A DNA stretch of 64,000 nt from Myxococcota bacterium (GCA_020630615.1 JAHDBA010000001.1:14838-78837); one strand, 5' to 3'; shown: positions 25,266-35,651, numbered from the stretch's first letter. The notes: a model not told the origin generated them from the letters alone. A program made the numbers and translations.

Positions 25266-28200
25266 ATGCAGCACAATAAAATGAACAAAAAAAGTATTTT
25301 CTCGACGAGGAATGCACTATTTCCACTCTCGATAATGGCGATCGCATCGCTTGGGTTTTCGGGTTGTAACGTCGAAGAGATCACATCGACTCTCGGACTT
25401 GATGACTGGCGAAGTACAGCTTCAAGTGAAAGTGCGCTCGCCAACATTTCGCCAGACTCGGGTGATTTTGAAGGTGGTACGTGCCCGCAAAGCCCGGGGC
25501 AAATCTCAACCGTCGGATCATGGCAAGGTGAACCCGGTCGATTAAATTACCCGACTGTCGATCTTTATACGACCGACTCGTGTGGCACCAATCCTTACGA
25601 ATTGTCCGATAACGCATATTTGACGACACCGCCTGCGGGGTTTGGAGCTTCCAGCGGAGATCGTTTTGCGGGTGGCCAGGCAACATTTGAAGCCGGTGAG
25701 TGGCGTTTAACGGAAGCCGTTTATGCCCCATTTGACCAACCGATGACAGAGGGATCAAAATATTCTTGTTCTTTTGATCATGCCTCGCTTCAAATTGCAT
25801 CTCCTGCGACGAATTTTAGAAGCGACGCCCTTGATGCGTCGGCATGTCTTTATGCATCGACCGGCCCAATCGATCTCGATGGCACCGAAGTGTGTAGTCT
25901 TGTTGAGGCCGGCACATTAACGCCGATCGTATGCTCGCCGCACGCCGCTTCAGCATCGTACCCATTTTTCTCATGGTCAAGCTTTGATGCTGTATTCGTT
26001 GCGGACCAGAACTACAGTCATCTCGTGGCCTCAGCGAACTGCGCACGTGGTGGTGGGAACCAAGACTTCATGGGTTATTGGGCAGTTGATAATATTCAAT
26101 GTGTTGAAAGCACAGACGAGCCATGTTCTCAAGACCCGGTCAATGGGTCTCTCAATTGCCCCCCGGGGCCGACGTGTAACGACGGCATCTTTAACGGTGA
26201 CGAAAGTAACGTCGACTGCGGCGGCTCATGCGGTGCGTGTGGTGGTGGCACTTGCAATATGGATGCAGACTGCAACGGGACAACATGTAAAGAAGAAACA
26301 TGCACGGGTCATGTTTCTACTTTATGCGAGTCAGACCAAGACTGCACCAGCACAACATACTCACGTTGCGATAATTCTGTTGGTAAGTGTACTCGACCTA
26401 CAAGCTGTAACCCTGGTATCTGTGATGTTTCGTGTCTCGCAGACGATGACTGCGGTGTTGGAGAAATCTGTGCAGGGCAAGAAAGTTGTACACGTAATGT
26501 GTCACAACAGTGTTCAACGGATGCCGAGTGCGAGAGCGCAGGTTCTTATAATATTTGTGACAATGGGTCGGGACATTGTGGCTTGGGCTGCGGCGGTGGA
26601 ACTTGTGTAAATGTTGCCAACGCTGACGGTGAAGGTTGTACTTTTGATTCGGAATGTGCGAGTGGTTTTTGCGCACAGAATGATTGTTCGAATGTTTATG
26701 GTAACGTGTCATGTTCTTTTGATAGCGACTGTAGTACCTTCCGCCCAGTTTGCTCGGAGGCTGACGGTGGTAAATGTGGTTCAAGTTGTACTGCGGGGAT
26801 TTGTGCACCCAACCCGAACGCGCACTGCACGAACGGTGTGCAAGACGAAGACGAAACAGGTGTTGATTGTGGCGGTGCTGATTGTACGGGTTGTGACGAG
26901 TGTCAAGTTGACAGTGAGTGTTCTGCAGGGCAATCATGCAATACAATCTTAAACCCGAACCAGTGCGTAGGGTGTTTTACGAACAGTGACTGTTTTGATG
27001 GCTTGGTTTGTACTTCTGATATTTGCATCGATAACCAGTGCCAAAACCCAACATTGCCGGTAGGGGCCCATTGTATCGATGGCGTTTGTGATGGCGACGG
27101 TTCGTGCCAAGGATGTCTGGTTGACTCAGATTGTGGTGCGGGAGAACTTTGTAGTGGCAATGAATGTGTTGAGTGTACGATAGATTCTCAGTGCCCGGAT
27201 GATGGTAACGAGTGTACCGCCTCGGTATGCATCGCAAACACATGTGAGAATAAACCTGTTGATAATGGACAGGTCTGTGCGGCGGGTGTCTGTGGCGATG
27301 GCCAATGTGTCGGTTGCAACACTCCAGCCGATTGTGGTGTGAACCCAACGTGTGGCGAGTTCACGTGTAACGCTGATCAAGAATGTGAGCTCATCTTTGC
27401 GAACCCGGGTTTGACAGGCACAGCTTGTGTGACACCGAATATGTGCGATGCGAGTCAGAACTGTGTTGAGTGTATCAGTGACGCAAACTGTCCAGGTTCT
27501 GAGGTTTGCGATGCGGGCGTTTGTGTTGAGTGTTCAGCAAACGACCAATGCGGCTCGGTGACCGAATGTGCAGCGCCATTTTGCACAGCAACAAATACCT
27601 GTGATGCCGGCCTATTGCCTGCTGGAACAACATGTACCGGTGGCGTATGCGACGGTGCGAATAACTGTGTTGGTTGTCTCGATAACTTCGATTGTGCAGG
27701 CAACCCAAATGGTGAGATGTGCGACCCAAGTACACGGCAATGTGTTGCATGTTTGAATGCTTCAGACTGTAGCGACGACTTTGAATGTACAACGGATCAA
27801 TGCATTGCAGGATCATGTGTGAACACAACCCAAACCATTAATACACCGTGTGCTGCAGGTGCGGGCGTATGCAATGGCAACACATGTCAAGAATGTAACG
27901 AAGACTCACATTGTATCGGCAACGCCAATGGTGAAGTCTGCGACACGACATCTGGAACATGTGTTGGATGTGTTGATGATGGGCAATGTGAAGATGGCGA
28001 CCCATGTACAACAAATACATGCAATGCAGGAACATGTGCAAGCGTGACAGAAACGGGCGGCTTATGTGAGTGTTTAAGCGCATCAGATTGTCAAGCGGCA
28101 GATGTATGTTCAGACGTGGCATGTGTTGCGAATAGCTGTCAATATTCGAATGTTGCTGCCGGTAGCAACGACGCTGGGGAATGCCCGAATGTTTGTGATG

Positions 28201-31200
28201 GCAGCGGTGAATGTGTCGAATGTCTAAGCAACAGTGAGTGTGCTGCCAATGGTGAGGTTTGCGACACGATTAACAATGTATGTGTAGCCTGTAACTCGGT
28301 GGCAGACTGCGGTGCGGCCGATACATGTCACGTGATGACGTGTAGCGCGAACGAATGTGTTCAAGTGCCAGAGCAAGAGGGCGAAACCTGTACAGGTGGA
28401 GTGTGTAGTGATGTTCAAACCTGTGTTGAGTGTGTAGACGACACGCAATGTGCTTCAGGTTTGTTCTGTGGTGCAATGAACACTTGTGTCGCTTGTGAAA
28501 GTAATGCTCAGTGCGACGACGGGATTTCATGTACCAGCGATGTTTGTAACGAAGCGGGCGTTTGTTCGAATATCGTAAACACTGCTGGAACTCAATGTAT
28601 TGATGGAGCCGGAGAAGCTGGCGTTTGTTTGGGTGATGATTGTGTAGAATGCGGCAGTGATTCAGACTGTTCGAATGGAGAACTCTGCAATCTTAGCAAC
28701 AATACCTGCCAAGAATGCCTTTCGGATGTCAACTGTGAAGACGGTAACGAATGTACCGAAGACGTCTGTAATGGTGGAACATGTTCGAATCTACCTACAA
28801 CGGGTGACACATGTAGTGGTAGCGGGGTGTGTAATAGTGCCGCGCAATGTGTTGGTTGTTTAACTGCTGCGGATTGTGGCTCTGGTGATTCATGCGAGGC
28901 TGTGAGTTGTGTGAATAGCGTCTGTGAAACCAATAATATTCCAGTAGGCGGTTCGGATATTCGCTGTGATACATCGACTCCACTTTGTGACGGCTCTGGT
29001 ATTTGTGTTGAATGCAATGTCGGAAGTGATTGTGCTTCTGGGCTATGTGTTGAAAACGCTTGTGTTGAATGTGTCGCTGCTTCGGACTGTGGAGAAAATC
29101 CAAACGATTGTTTCCGTAACGAGTGTCAGCTGAACACCTGTATTGCGGTACATGAAGGTGCGGGTGCTCAGTGTGATTTTGCGCAAGGCGAGATCTGTGC
29201 CAATGACAGCGATTCAACTTGTGTCGAATGTTTAGAAGATGCACATTGTTTGAACGCAGAACAACCTTTATGTTCACCAAGCAATACGTGTGTAGCCTGT
29301 TTGACTGACTCGCAATGCAATGATGCCAATGCGTGTACCACTGATTTGTGCTCAAATAACGTATGCGTGAACGATGCGACGGCTATTGGTAGTGATTGTT
29401 CAGGTGGTGTTTGTAACGGTGCAGGCACATGCGAAATCTGTAACGTCGATCAAGACTGTGTTGACCTCAACCCTTCAAATCCAGTGTGTCTTATCGATGC
29501 GGTTAATGGTAACTCATGCGTTGAATGCAACGAAGACACAATCTGCGATGATGGTAACGACTGTACGATTAATGCATGCAATAGAGCATCAAATACGTGT
29601 GATGTCGCACCGGTTGCCGCGGGTACAGATACGCCTTCAGGTGTTGCGAACGGTGACGGTCAGTGTGTTCAGTGCCTTGGTAATGAGGATTGTGCGACAG
29701 GGTTCTGTGATATCGCGAACAACGTCTGTACGGGTTGTCTGGCAGACACGGATTGCCCCGTAGCAAACCAATGCCAAACCTCTTCATGTATCGGTAGCGG
29801 TGCTTCACAAGCGTGTGCTCCGGTTAGCAATCTTCCAAATGGAAGCCTTTGCACGGATGGCGGCAATGCTTGTGTTGAAGGGCAATGTGAAGAGTGTTTC
29901 GTGGACAACGATTGTGGCGTCGGTGAAGTTTGTAACCCAAGTACCTTCACATGTATGGGTTGCTTTGAGGACACACATTGTGGCGGCAGCACCCCATTCT
30001 GCGATGTTGTAAACAACGTTTGTGCATCGTGCCTTGCGGACTCCGATTGTAGCGACAGCAACGAATGTACTGCCGACCAGTGTGTGAACGGGACTTGCAC
30101 TTTTGAAAGTCTCAATGCGGGTGATGCGTGTTCAGCAGGTGTATGTGACGGCGCCGAAAGTGCACCAACATGCATTGAATGTCTCGGAAACACACATTGC
30201 GGTGGTAGTGAACCCTTCTGTGTCAATGACGAATGTGTGGCATGTCAAGGCGATGAGGATTGCCCGGCTAGCCTCGAGTGCTTCGAAAAACTTTGTCAAG
30301 ATGGTGGCTGCAGTGCAGATGTACCCATGGTGCAGGGAGAATCATGTGTGATGTCGACCGGCCAAATCGGTTTTTGTGATGGTGCAGGAACATGTAACCC
30401 ATGTAATGTCGACGCCGATTGTCAGAACGGACAGTTCTGTTCGGGGCAAAACATATGCGTGGGATGCTTAAACGATACGCACTGCCCTGACGATGGAAAT
30501 GCATGTACAAGTGAAAGCTGCGTCAATGGTTCGTGCGAAAATGCAAATCTTCCTGCAGGTACACAAAGTGCAGAAGGATTTGCAGATGGCAACGGTCAAT
30601 GTGTGAGCTGCCTTTCCGATGCGAATTGCAATGGCGCCTCAGTATGTAACCCAGCAAACAATGAGTGTACGGGCTGTGTTGACGATAGCGACTGCGGTGG
30701 TTTGAGCCCAATTTGTTCAAGCGGTACCTGTGTTGCATGTGACGCAGACAGCGATTGCAATGATGGCAACGATTGTACGGACGATACGTGTGTTTCAAAC
30801 ACGTGTTCGTTCACCAATACTCCTTCCGGAACATCTGTCCCTGGGGGCCTCGTTGCGGACGGTGATGGACATTGTGTCGTATGTGCATCAAGCAGTGACT
30901 GCAACGCGGGAGCGCCAATCTGCGATCTGGCAACCAACCAATGCGTCGGTTGTTTGAGCAACTCAGATTGTAATGACGACGGGAACGAATGTACGATTGC
31001 TGTCTGTAGCGAAGCAGGTGTTTGTACTCAAAATGATGTTGTCGTTGCAAGCCCATGTGGAGACGGAAACCTCTGCGACGGGACAGGCGGATGTGTTGAA
31101 TGTCTGGGCGCATCCGATTGCGATAGCGATATCTGTGATGCGGTATCCAATACATGTTCTCAGGCGACGTGTAGCGACGGTGTTCAGAATGGTGCAGAGA

Positions 31201-34200
31201 GCGGCGTCGATTGTGGCGGTCCGCTTTGCCCACAATGCCCTGTGAACCCGAGTTGTAATGCTTCGAACTCTGACTGTAACGTGGGTAGCGACTGTACCAG
31301 TGGTGTTTGTGAGACGAATGCTGGCTGTTGCGTTGCACCAACATGTAGCGATGGTGTTCAAAATCAAGACGAGACCGATATTGATTGTGGTGGCGTTTGC
31401 GGTGCGACCTGTCAAGTTGACGAAGGTTGTGATGATGCGAACGATTGCTTGACTCAAAGCTGTGATGCTACGAGTGGACTCTGCGTTCCATCGGCATGCA
31501 ATGACGGTGTGATGAACGGTCAAGAGACCGACATCGATTGCGGTGGCCCAACATGTGACAGTTGTGATGATGGCAAAGATTGCTTGGAAAACAGCGATTG
31601 TGATTCGCTTTCATGCCCGGCTTCAAACACGTGCGTTACAGAAACATGTACGGACGGCATAATGAATGGTGACGAGACCGATACGGATTGTGGTGGAGGA
31701 ACATGCCCAGATTGTATTATCGGTGAGGTCTGTGCTGATAACTCAGATTGCGTCACAAACCTTTGTGTTGAAAATGAGTGTGTTTCACCGACCTGTGATG
31801 ATGGTAATCAAAACGGTCTTGAAACCGACGTGGATTGTGGTGGGCCCGACTGTCAAGGTTGTGAGGTTGATGAACAATGCGACGTTGCTTCCGACTGTCT
31901 TTCATACCAGTGCGGTAGTGATGGACTTTGTGATGAGCCGAACTGCAACGATGGCTTCATGAACGGTAACGAGACGGATGTCGATTGTGGTGGTGAAGAT
32001 TGTGCACCTTGTAATGTGGACCAAGGCTGTGTTGTCGCGAGGGATTGTCAGACAGAAATCTGTACGAATGATACCTGTGCTGCTCCAAGTTGTTTTGATG
32101 GTATGGAGAATGGTGATGAAACAGGAGTGGATTGCGGTGGGGCAGACTGTTCTGCGTGTCCTAGTGATTCAACGTGCCATAGTGGTGCTCCAAACTGTTC
32201 CGTTGATAGCGACTGCGTATCTGGCAACTGTGATGCAGGCTGTTGTGTGGATTCATCCTGTAGTGATGGAATACAAAATGGCGGTGAAAGCGATGTCGAC
32301 TGTGGAAACGAATGTGGAAGCACATGTGAGCCGACCGAAGGTTGTGATTCCGACGATGACTGTACGACTCTACTATGTCACGAGCCAAGCGGTCGCTGCG
32401 TTGCACCGAGTTGTAGTGACGGTCAGAAAAACCAGGGTGAGTTTGAGGTTGATTGCGGTGGGCCGAACTGTGATGCATGTCCGGGAGGTAGCGGGCCGAC
32501 CGGTTGCACTGAGGCGCCTGTGATGACTGCAGATTGTGTGAGCTTCCTTGCTCAATGTGATGAGTGTCTTGCACCAACGTGTTCGGACGGAATTCAGAAT
32601 CAAGACGAGACGGACGAAGATTGTGGTGGGGTGTGTGGAAACACCTGTGAAATCGGCGAAATGTGTGATGCAAATGCTGACTGCACAAGCAACGATTGTG
32701 ACGCGGAAACCGGAGTATGTACTCAGGCTACATGTACAGATACGCTGTTAAACAACAGTGAGACAGGCGTTGATTGTGGCGGTGGCGACTGCCCACGTTG
32801 TGACAACTACATCCCATGTGAAGACGGGGTACGAGACTGTATTAGTGGCATCTGTAGAAACCTTGAAGGCTTTGGTGGTCGTGTTTGTGTACCACCGACC
32901 TGTACGGACGGTGTACGCAATCAAGGTGAGACTGATGTTATGGCAACTGGTGGAGAATGCGGCGGACCCAATTGTCAACCGTGCCCAACAGGCGACAGCT
33001 GTCTTCTTGATAGAGATTGTGTCTCAGAAATCTGTGATGTTGCAAATGGTTTTGTGTGTATTGATCCTGTCGAACCTCCGCCACCAGCAGGAAACTGCTT
33101 TGACGGTATCCAGAACAACGATGAAGAAGGCGTCGACTGCGGTGGGTCTTGTGGAGATATCGCAGAATGTTGTGAAAACGGTATTCTCGATGGCGATGAA
33201 AGTGCGATTGACCGAGGCGGACGTTGTGGCTCAACCTGTCAGTTGAATGACCCATGTGTTGGAAACGCCGACTGTCGCGGTGACCTCTTCTGTTACCGTT
33301 CGGATACGAACATGCTCCTTGGAACATGTACGCCGCTTTGTCCTGGTGCACCGAACCCATTTGACTGCGATAGTGATGGATTCTGCAACAACGATGAGTG
33401 GATGGATGGTACGAACGCCTGTATGGGCGGTGGTGAAGAAGGTTCGAATGACGATTCGTGGCCAGATCTTGATGGCGATGATTTGCCAAACTGGAACGAC
33501 CCCGATGATGACGGCGATACGATCCCAACTTCACAAGAGCATGAAGAAGGTAGCGAGCATGGGCTTGACCAAGATAACGATGGCGACAACTGCTACTATG
33601 ATCTTGAGTCCGACGGAGATGGGATCCCAGATGCAGATGAACCCAATGACGAGAACAACGATGGCGTCCCGGACTATCTACAGAGTAATGGTGGGTGCGA
33701 CCAGTTGATTGAGTTTGTTGATTGCCCAGCAACGCTCTATTGTGGCGGAAACTACCGATGTGGTGTTCGCGTCAGAAACGTGGGTAATGGACAATGCTAC
33801 TCCAATGTTTCGATTTCGGTGACTCTACCCAATGGTGTCATATTCGATGAGTTCACGGGTGCAGGTTGGACATGCTCTGAGACGGGTGGTGTAGTCAGTT
33901 GTGACAACGCGGCAAATCTCAACCCTGCTGGTGATGTGAGTGGTGAAATTGTGTTCACGGTGGACCCTCAATCCGACGTCTGTCCGAATGAGAGTCCGAC
34001 ACAAGGGTCCTTTGGCGGAGACATCACGCCAGTTGCGCCAGACTCGAATCCAAACAACGACAATGCAGGGCATACTTGTGAGATCCCTGTAACCGTTGAT
34101 GGGGACAACGATGGTGTCGATGACAATGCAGACAACTGCCCAGAAGTCGAAAACCCAGGTCAAGAAGATGCGAATGGTTACACGGATGGTGATGGTGCAG

Positions 34201-34364
34201 GTGATGCCTGTGAAGATGTCAACAGTTATCGAAATGGTAATGAAGAGGATATCCAAGTCATCGGTGGTCGCCTCTTTGGGTGTAGTGCAACGAGTGCATC
34301 AGACTTTGGGATGATCGCTGGCCTCTTGGGACTGGCTCTGCTTCGAAGGCGCCGCCGCTCCTAA
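25266..34364 (+). CDS. Giant Cys-rich lipoprotein with MYXO-CTERM-like tail
   Basis: About 3,032 residues from ATG 25266 (GGAGG at 25254-25258). Order: lipoprotein signal (IASLGFSGC, Cys near residue 34); a roughly 250-residue N-terminal domain with few Cys; a first CxDGxxNGxE repeat (about residue 302); a very long array of Cys-rich units of about 60-70 residues (CVxCxxDxxC...GxxC...CVxC pattern, about 540-1960); 14 more CxDGxxNGxEtdvDCGG repeats (about 1970-2660); Asp-rich thrombospondin-type-3-like segments (about 2700-2800); a DUF11-like beta domain (about 2820-2940); another Asp-rich repeat (DGDNDGVDDNADNC); and a C-terminal Gly-Cys, hydrophobic helix and five Arg residues. Probably a disulfide-rigid, calcium-binding cell-surface filament or adhesin. 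Two anchoring signals in one chain are unusual. Confidence 0.88.
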   Translation: MQHNKMNKKSIFSTRNALFPLSIMAIASLGFSGCNVEEITSTLGLDDWRSTASSESALANISPDSGDFEGGTCPQSPGQISTVGSWQGEPGRLNYPTVDLYTTDSCGTNPYELSDNAYLTTPPAGFGASSGDRFAGGQATFEAGEWRLTEAVYAPFDQPMTEGSKYSCSFDHASLQIASPATNFRSDALDASACLYASTGPIDLDGTEVCSLVEAGTLTPIVCSPHAASASYPFFSWSSFDAVFVADQNYSHLVASANCARGGGNQDFMGYWAVDNIQCVESTDEPCSQDPVNGSLNCPPGPTCNDGIFNGDESNVDCGGSCGACGGGTCNMDADCNGTTCKEETCTGHVSTLCESDQDCTSTTYSRCDNSVGKCTRPTSCNPGICDVSCLADDDCGVGEICAGQESCTRNVSQQCSTDAECESAGSYNICDNGSGHCGLGCGGGTCVNVANADGEGCTFDSECASGFCAQNDCSNVYGNVSCSFDSDCSTFRPVCSEADGGKCGSSCTAGICAPNPNAHCTNGVQDEDETGVDCGGADCTGCDECQVDSECSAGQSCNTILNPNQCVGCFTNSDCFDGLVCTSDICIDNQCQNPTLPVGAHCIDGVCDGDGSCQGCLVDSDCGAGELCSGNECVECTIDSQCPDDGNECTASVCIANTCENKPVDNGQVCAAGVCGDGQCVGCNTPADCGVNPTCGEFTCNADQECELIFANPGLTGTACVTPNMCDASQNCVECISDANCPGSEVCDAGVCVECSANDQCGSVTECAAPFCTATNTCDAGLLPAGTTCTGGVCDGANNCVGCLDNFDCAGNPNGEMCDPSTRQCVACLNASDCSDDFECTTDQCIAGSCVNTTQTINTPCAAGAGVCNGNTCQECNEDSHCIGNANGEVCDTTSGTCVGCVDDGQCEDGDPCTTNTCNAGTCASVTETGGLCECLSASDCQAADVCSDVACVANSCQYSNVAAGSNDAGECPNVCDGSGECVECLSNSECAANGEVCDTINNVCVACNSVADCGAADTCHVMTCSANECVQVPEQEGETCTGGVCSDVQTCVECVDDTQCASGLFCGAMNTCVACESNAQCDDGISCTSDVCNEAGVCSNIVNTAGTQCIDGAGEAGVCLGDDCVECGSDSDCSNGELCNLSNNTCQECLSDVNCEDGNECTEDVCNGGTCSNLPTTGDTCSGSGVCNSAAQCVGCLTAADCGSGDSCEAVSCVNSVCETNNIPVGGSDIRCDTSTPLCDGSGICVECNVGSDCASGLCVENACVECVAASDCGENPNDCFRNECQLNTCIAVHEGAGAQCDFAQGEICANDSDSTCVECLEDAHCLNAEQPLCSPSNTCVACLTDSQCNDANACTTDLCSNNVCVNDATAIGSDCSGGVCNGAGTCEICNVDQDCVDLNPSNPVCLIDAVNGNSCVECNEDTICDDGNDCTINACNRASNTCDVAPVAAGTDTPSGVANGDGQCVQCLGNEDCATGFCDIANNVCTGCLADTDCPVANQCQTSSCIGSGASQACAPVSNLPNGSLCTDGGNACVEGQCEECFVDNDCGVGEVCNPSTFTCMGCFEDTHCGGSTPFCDVVNNVCASCLADSDCSDSNECTADQCVNGTCTFESLNAGDACSAGVCDGAESAPTCIECLGNTHCGGSEPFCVNDECVACQGDEDCPASLECFEKLCQDGGCSADVPMVQGESCVMSTGQIGFCDGAGTCNPCNVDADCQNGQFCSGQNICVGCLNDTHCPDDGNACTSESCVNGSCENANLPAGTQSAEGFADGNGQCVSCLSDANCNGASVCNPANNECTGCVDDSDCGGLSPICSSGTCVACDADSDCNDGNDCTDDTCVSNTCSFTNTPSGTSVPGGLVADGDGHCVVCASSSDCNAGAPICDLATNQCVGCLSNSDCNDDGNECTIAVCSEAGVCTQNDVVVASPCGDGNLCDGTGGCVECLGASDCDSDICDAVSNTCSQATCSDGVQNGAESGVDCGGPLCPQCPVNPSCNASNSDCNVGSDCTSGVCETNAGCCVAPTCSDGVQNQDETDIDCGGVCGATCQVDEGCDDANDCLTQSCDATSGLCVPSACNDGVMNGQETDIDCGGPTCDSCDDGKDCLENSDCDSLSCPASNTCVTETCTDGIMNGDETDTDCGGGTCPDCIIGEVCADNSDCVTNLCVENECVSPTCDDGNQNGLETDVDCGGPDCQGCEVDEQCDVASDCLSYQCGSDGLCDEPNCNDGFMNGNETDVDCGGEDCAPCNVDQGCVVARDCQTEICTNDTCAAPSCFDGMENGDETGVDCGGADCSACPSDSTCHSGAPNCSVDSDCVSGNCDAGCCVDSSCSDGIQNGGESDVDCGNECGSTCEPTEGCDSDDDCTTLLCHEPSGRCVAPSCSDGQKNQGEFEVDCGGPNCDACPGGSGPTGCTEAPVMTADCVSFLAQCDECLAPTCSDGIQNQDETDEDCGGVCGNTCEIGEMCDANADCTSNDCDAETGVCTQATCTDTLLNNSETGVDCGGGDCPRCDNYIPCEDGVRDCISGICRNLEGFGGRVCVPPTCTDGVRNQGETDVMATGGECGGPNCQPCPTGDSCLLDRDCVSEICDVANGFVCIDPVEPPPPAGNCFDGIQNNDEEGVDCGGSCGDIAECCENGILDGDESAIDRGGRCGSTCQLNDPCVGNADCRGDLFCYRSDTNMLLGTCTPLCPGAPNPFDCDSDGFCNNDEWMDGTNACMGGGEEGSNDDSWPDLDGDDLPNWNDPDDDGDTIPTSQEHEEGSEHGLDQDNDGDNCYYDLESDGDGIPDADEPNDENNDGVPDYLQSNGGCDQLIEFVDCPATLYCGGNYRCGVRVRNVGNGQCYSNVSISVTLPNGVIFDEFTGAGWTCSETGGVVSCDNAANLNPAGDVSGEIVFTVDPQSDVCPNESPTQGSFGGDITPVAPDSNPNNDNAGHTCEIPVTVDGDNDGVDDNADNCPEVENPGQEDANGYTDGDGAGDACEDVNSYRNGNEEDIQVIGGRLFGCSATSASDFGMIAGLLGLALLRRRRRS
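26900..31150 (+). repeat. Coding repeats: long array of Cys-rich units
   Basis: Within the giant gene, roughly twenty units of about 200 bases recur. Each encodes a CVECxxDxxC start, a GxxC step, a DxNxCTxDxC step and a GxxCxGGVCDGxGxC end. Units vary in length and in one or two Cys positions, so they look like old internal duplications rather than recent tandem copies. Confidence 0.75.
31168..33240 (+). repeat. Coding repeats: 14 copies of a CxDGxxNGxE / DCGG unit
   Basis: Copies start near 31168, 31348, 31495, 31648, 31792, 31945, 32089, 32257, 32410, 32578, 32731, 32905, 33097 and 33175, spaced about 80-190 bases and mostly near 150. Two more copies lie at about 26173 and 26824. The copy at 32905 has a short insertion before CGG, and the last copy has Cys replaced by Arg (IDRGG). 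Confidence 0.8.
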
Positions 34365-34380
34365 GAACTGACCTAATAGA

Positions 34381-34414
34381 AAAAAACGCTCCGAGGTTTC
34401 GGAGCGTTTTTTTT
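34381..34414 (+). terminator. Strong intrinsic terminator after the giant gene
   Basis: ACGCTCCGA pairs with TCGGAGCGT around GGTT, preceded by an A-run and followed by eight T residues, so it can act in both directions. It ends 17 bases after the stop of the giant gene and lies downstream of the convergent methyltransferase gene. Confidence 0.9.
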
Positions 34415-34484
34415 GCGTATGACTTTGCTGTTATGAGCATAGGCGCTCTGTCTATCAATTCACTTGAGCAGAGGAAAAATCGAC

Positions 34485-35651
34485 TTAACGTGACCAGCGA
34501 TACAAAAAGCTGCGAATCTTTCCAGAGGGAATCGGCCAGCGTTTTTCAGGCTTACCCAAACCCATCAACGTATCGGTTTTTGGGTGTGCTGAAAATATTA
34601 ATACTCGATGCCACTTTGTTTGTTGTAATCTTTCACCAAAAGTACGGTAAAGACCATCAAGTTGCAATCGATTCGTCGCGAGACGTTCTCCGAAAGGCAG
34701 ATTAGAGACAATCGTTTGAGAATCGTCATCCAAAATACTCTTACGAGCGTCCAAACGCTTGGCTTCAATATATTTACGAAGCCCTGCGTTCTCGATACAT
34801 TGTGTGGCTGCTTCAATCGCGTTGTCATGCCAATCGCTTAAACGAATTTCCGATTCTAAAGAGCTCAGCACTTTGGCTTTTGCTTCAGCTTTCGCTTCAC
34901 CAAACCCTTGTTTTAAACCCCATGCATCTCCGGGCCAATACTCCGCATCGAATTTTCGCGATGCCCCGGGAAAGATATTCAAAGCCTTTAAAGTCTGCTC
35001 AATTGCAATTGTTCCGCTACCACAAAAAGGGTCATGAAATGCAAAGCGTGCGCTGGCATTCCCCATGCTTAAGAGACCTGCAGCAACACTTTCACGCATT
35101 GGCGCATTGACTTTTACTCCACGCCTGAAGCCACGCATATGCAAGGGGCGTCCTGAGCTACTCAATAACACTTCAACGCCGTCACGGCTCCAAACAACCA
35201 AAAAGCGATATTGGGGCTGGAACTTTGAGCGTGTCGGTCGAGGTCTTTTGGCCTTTACCAAGGAATCTCGGAGTGCGTCAGAGAAGACAAAGTTAAGACT
35301 TCGAGCGTTGATTGGTGCGTCTTTATGCGCAATGGCATCTGCCTCAAAGCGAATTTCTTCCCGTTCGCAGATCCAAGTGTGCGCCCTGTCGTGCACCCAA
35401 TCAACGAATGCTTTCTCACTTTCCACTTTAACACGAGCGATCGGCAGCATGATAGTGTGCGCGATTCGCGAGCACACGTTCAACTTTCCGATGAGCGAGC
35501 GTTCCACACTCCCTTTGACACAGCCTCGTTCGACCTGCAGCGATGCGGCCCCCAACGATTTGAGTTCGTATTTTAGAGCTTTCTCGAGACCGAGTGGGCA
35601 GGATGCCACAAAATCGATATCATTACCGGATTCAAAAAGAGTCGATGACAT
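34485..35651 (-). CDS. THUMP-domain class I rRNA methyltransferase, RlmL-type
   Basis: 388 residues with an N-terminal THUMP RNA-binding region (DFVASCPLGLEKALKYELKS, then RIAHTIMLPIARV) and a UPF0020-type methylase: RGFRRGVKVNAPMRESVAAG, the SAM loop DPFCGSGTIAIEQ, an acidic motif (LSDWHDNAIEAA), and SNLPFGERL in the place of the usual NPPYG catalytic loop. The family methylates guanine N2 in 23S rRNA. It is the single-domain short form, without the RlmK half. The Leu in SNLPFG instead of the usual first Pro is a small deviation worth noting. Confidence 0.88.
   Translation of the reverse strand: MSSTLFESGNDIDFVASCPLGLEKALKYELKSLGAASLQVERGCVKGSVERSLIGKLNVCSRIAHTIMLPIARVKVESEKAFVDWVHDRAHTWICEREEIRFEADAIAHKDAPINARSLNFVFSDALRDSLVKAKRPRPTRSKFQPQYRFLVVWSRDGVEVLLSSSGRPLHMRGFRRGVKVNAPMRESVAAGLLSMGNASARFAFHDPFCGSGTIAIEQTLKALNIFPGASRKFDAEYWPGDAWGLKQGFGEAKAEAKAKVLSSLESEIRLSDWHDNAIEAATQCIENAGLRKYIEAKRLDARKSILDDDSQTIVSNLPFGERLATNRLQLDGLYRTFGERLQQTKWHRVLIFSAHPKTDTLMGLGKPEKRWPIPSGKIRSFLYRWSR

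Noticed and set aside
26900-33240. Regular repeats that could suggest a CRISPR array.
   Set aside because: The repeats are long, in frame, variable and lie in one large coding frame; no short direct repeats with unique spacers.
25381-34256. Many long antisense ORFs (80-264 codons) across the giant gene.
   Set aside because: They mirror the strongly biased Cys/Gly/Asp codons of the sense gene; no ribosome sites or protein patterns.
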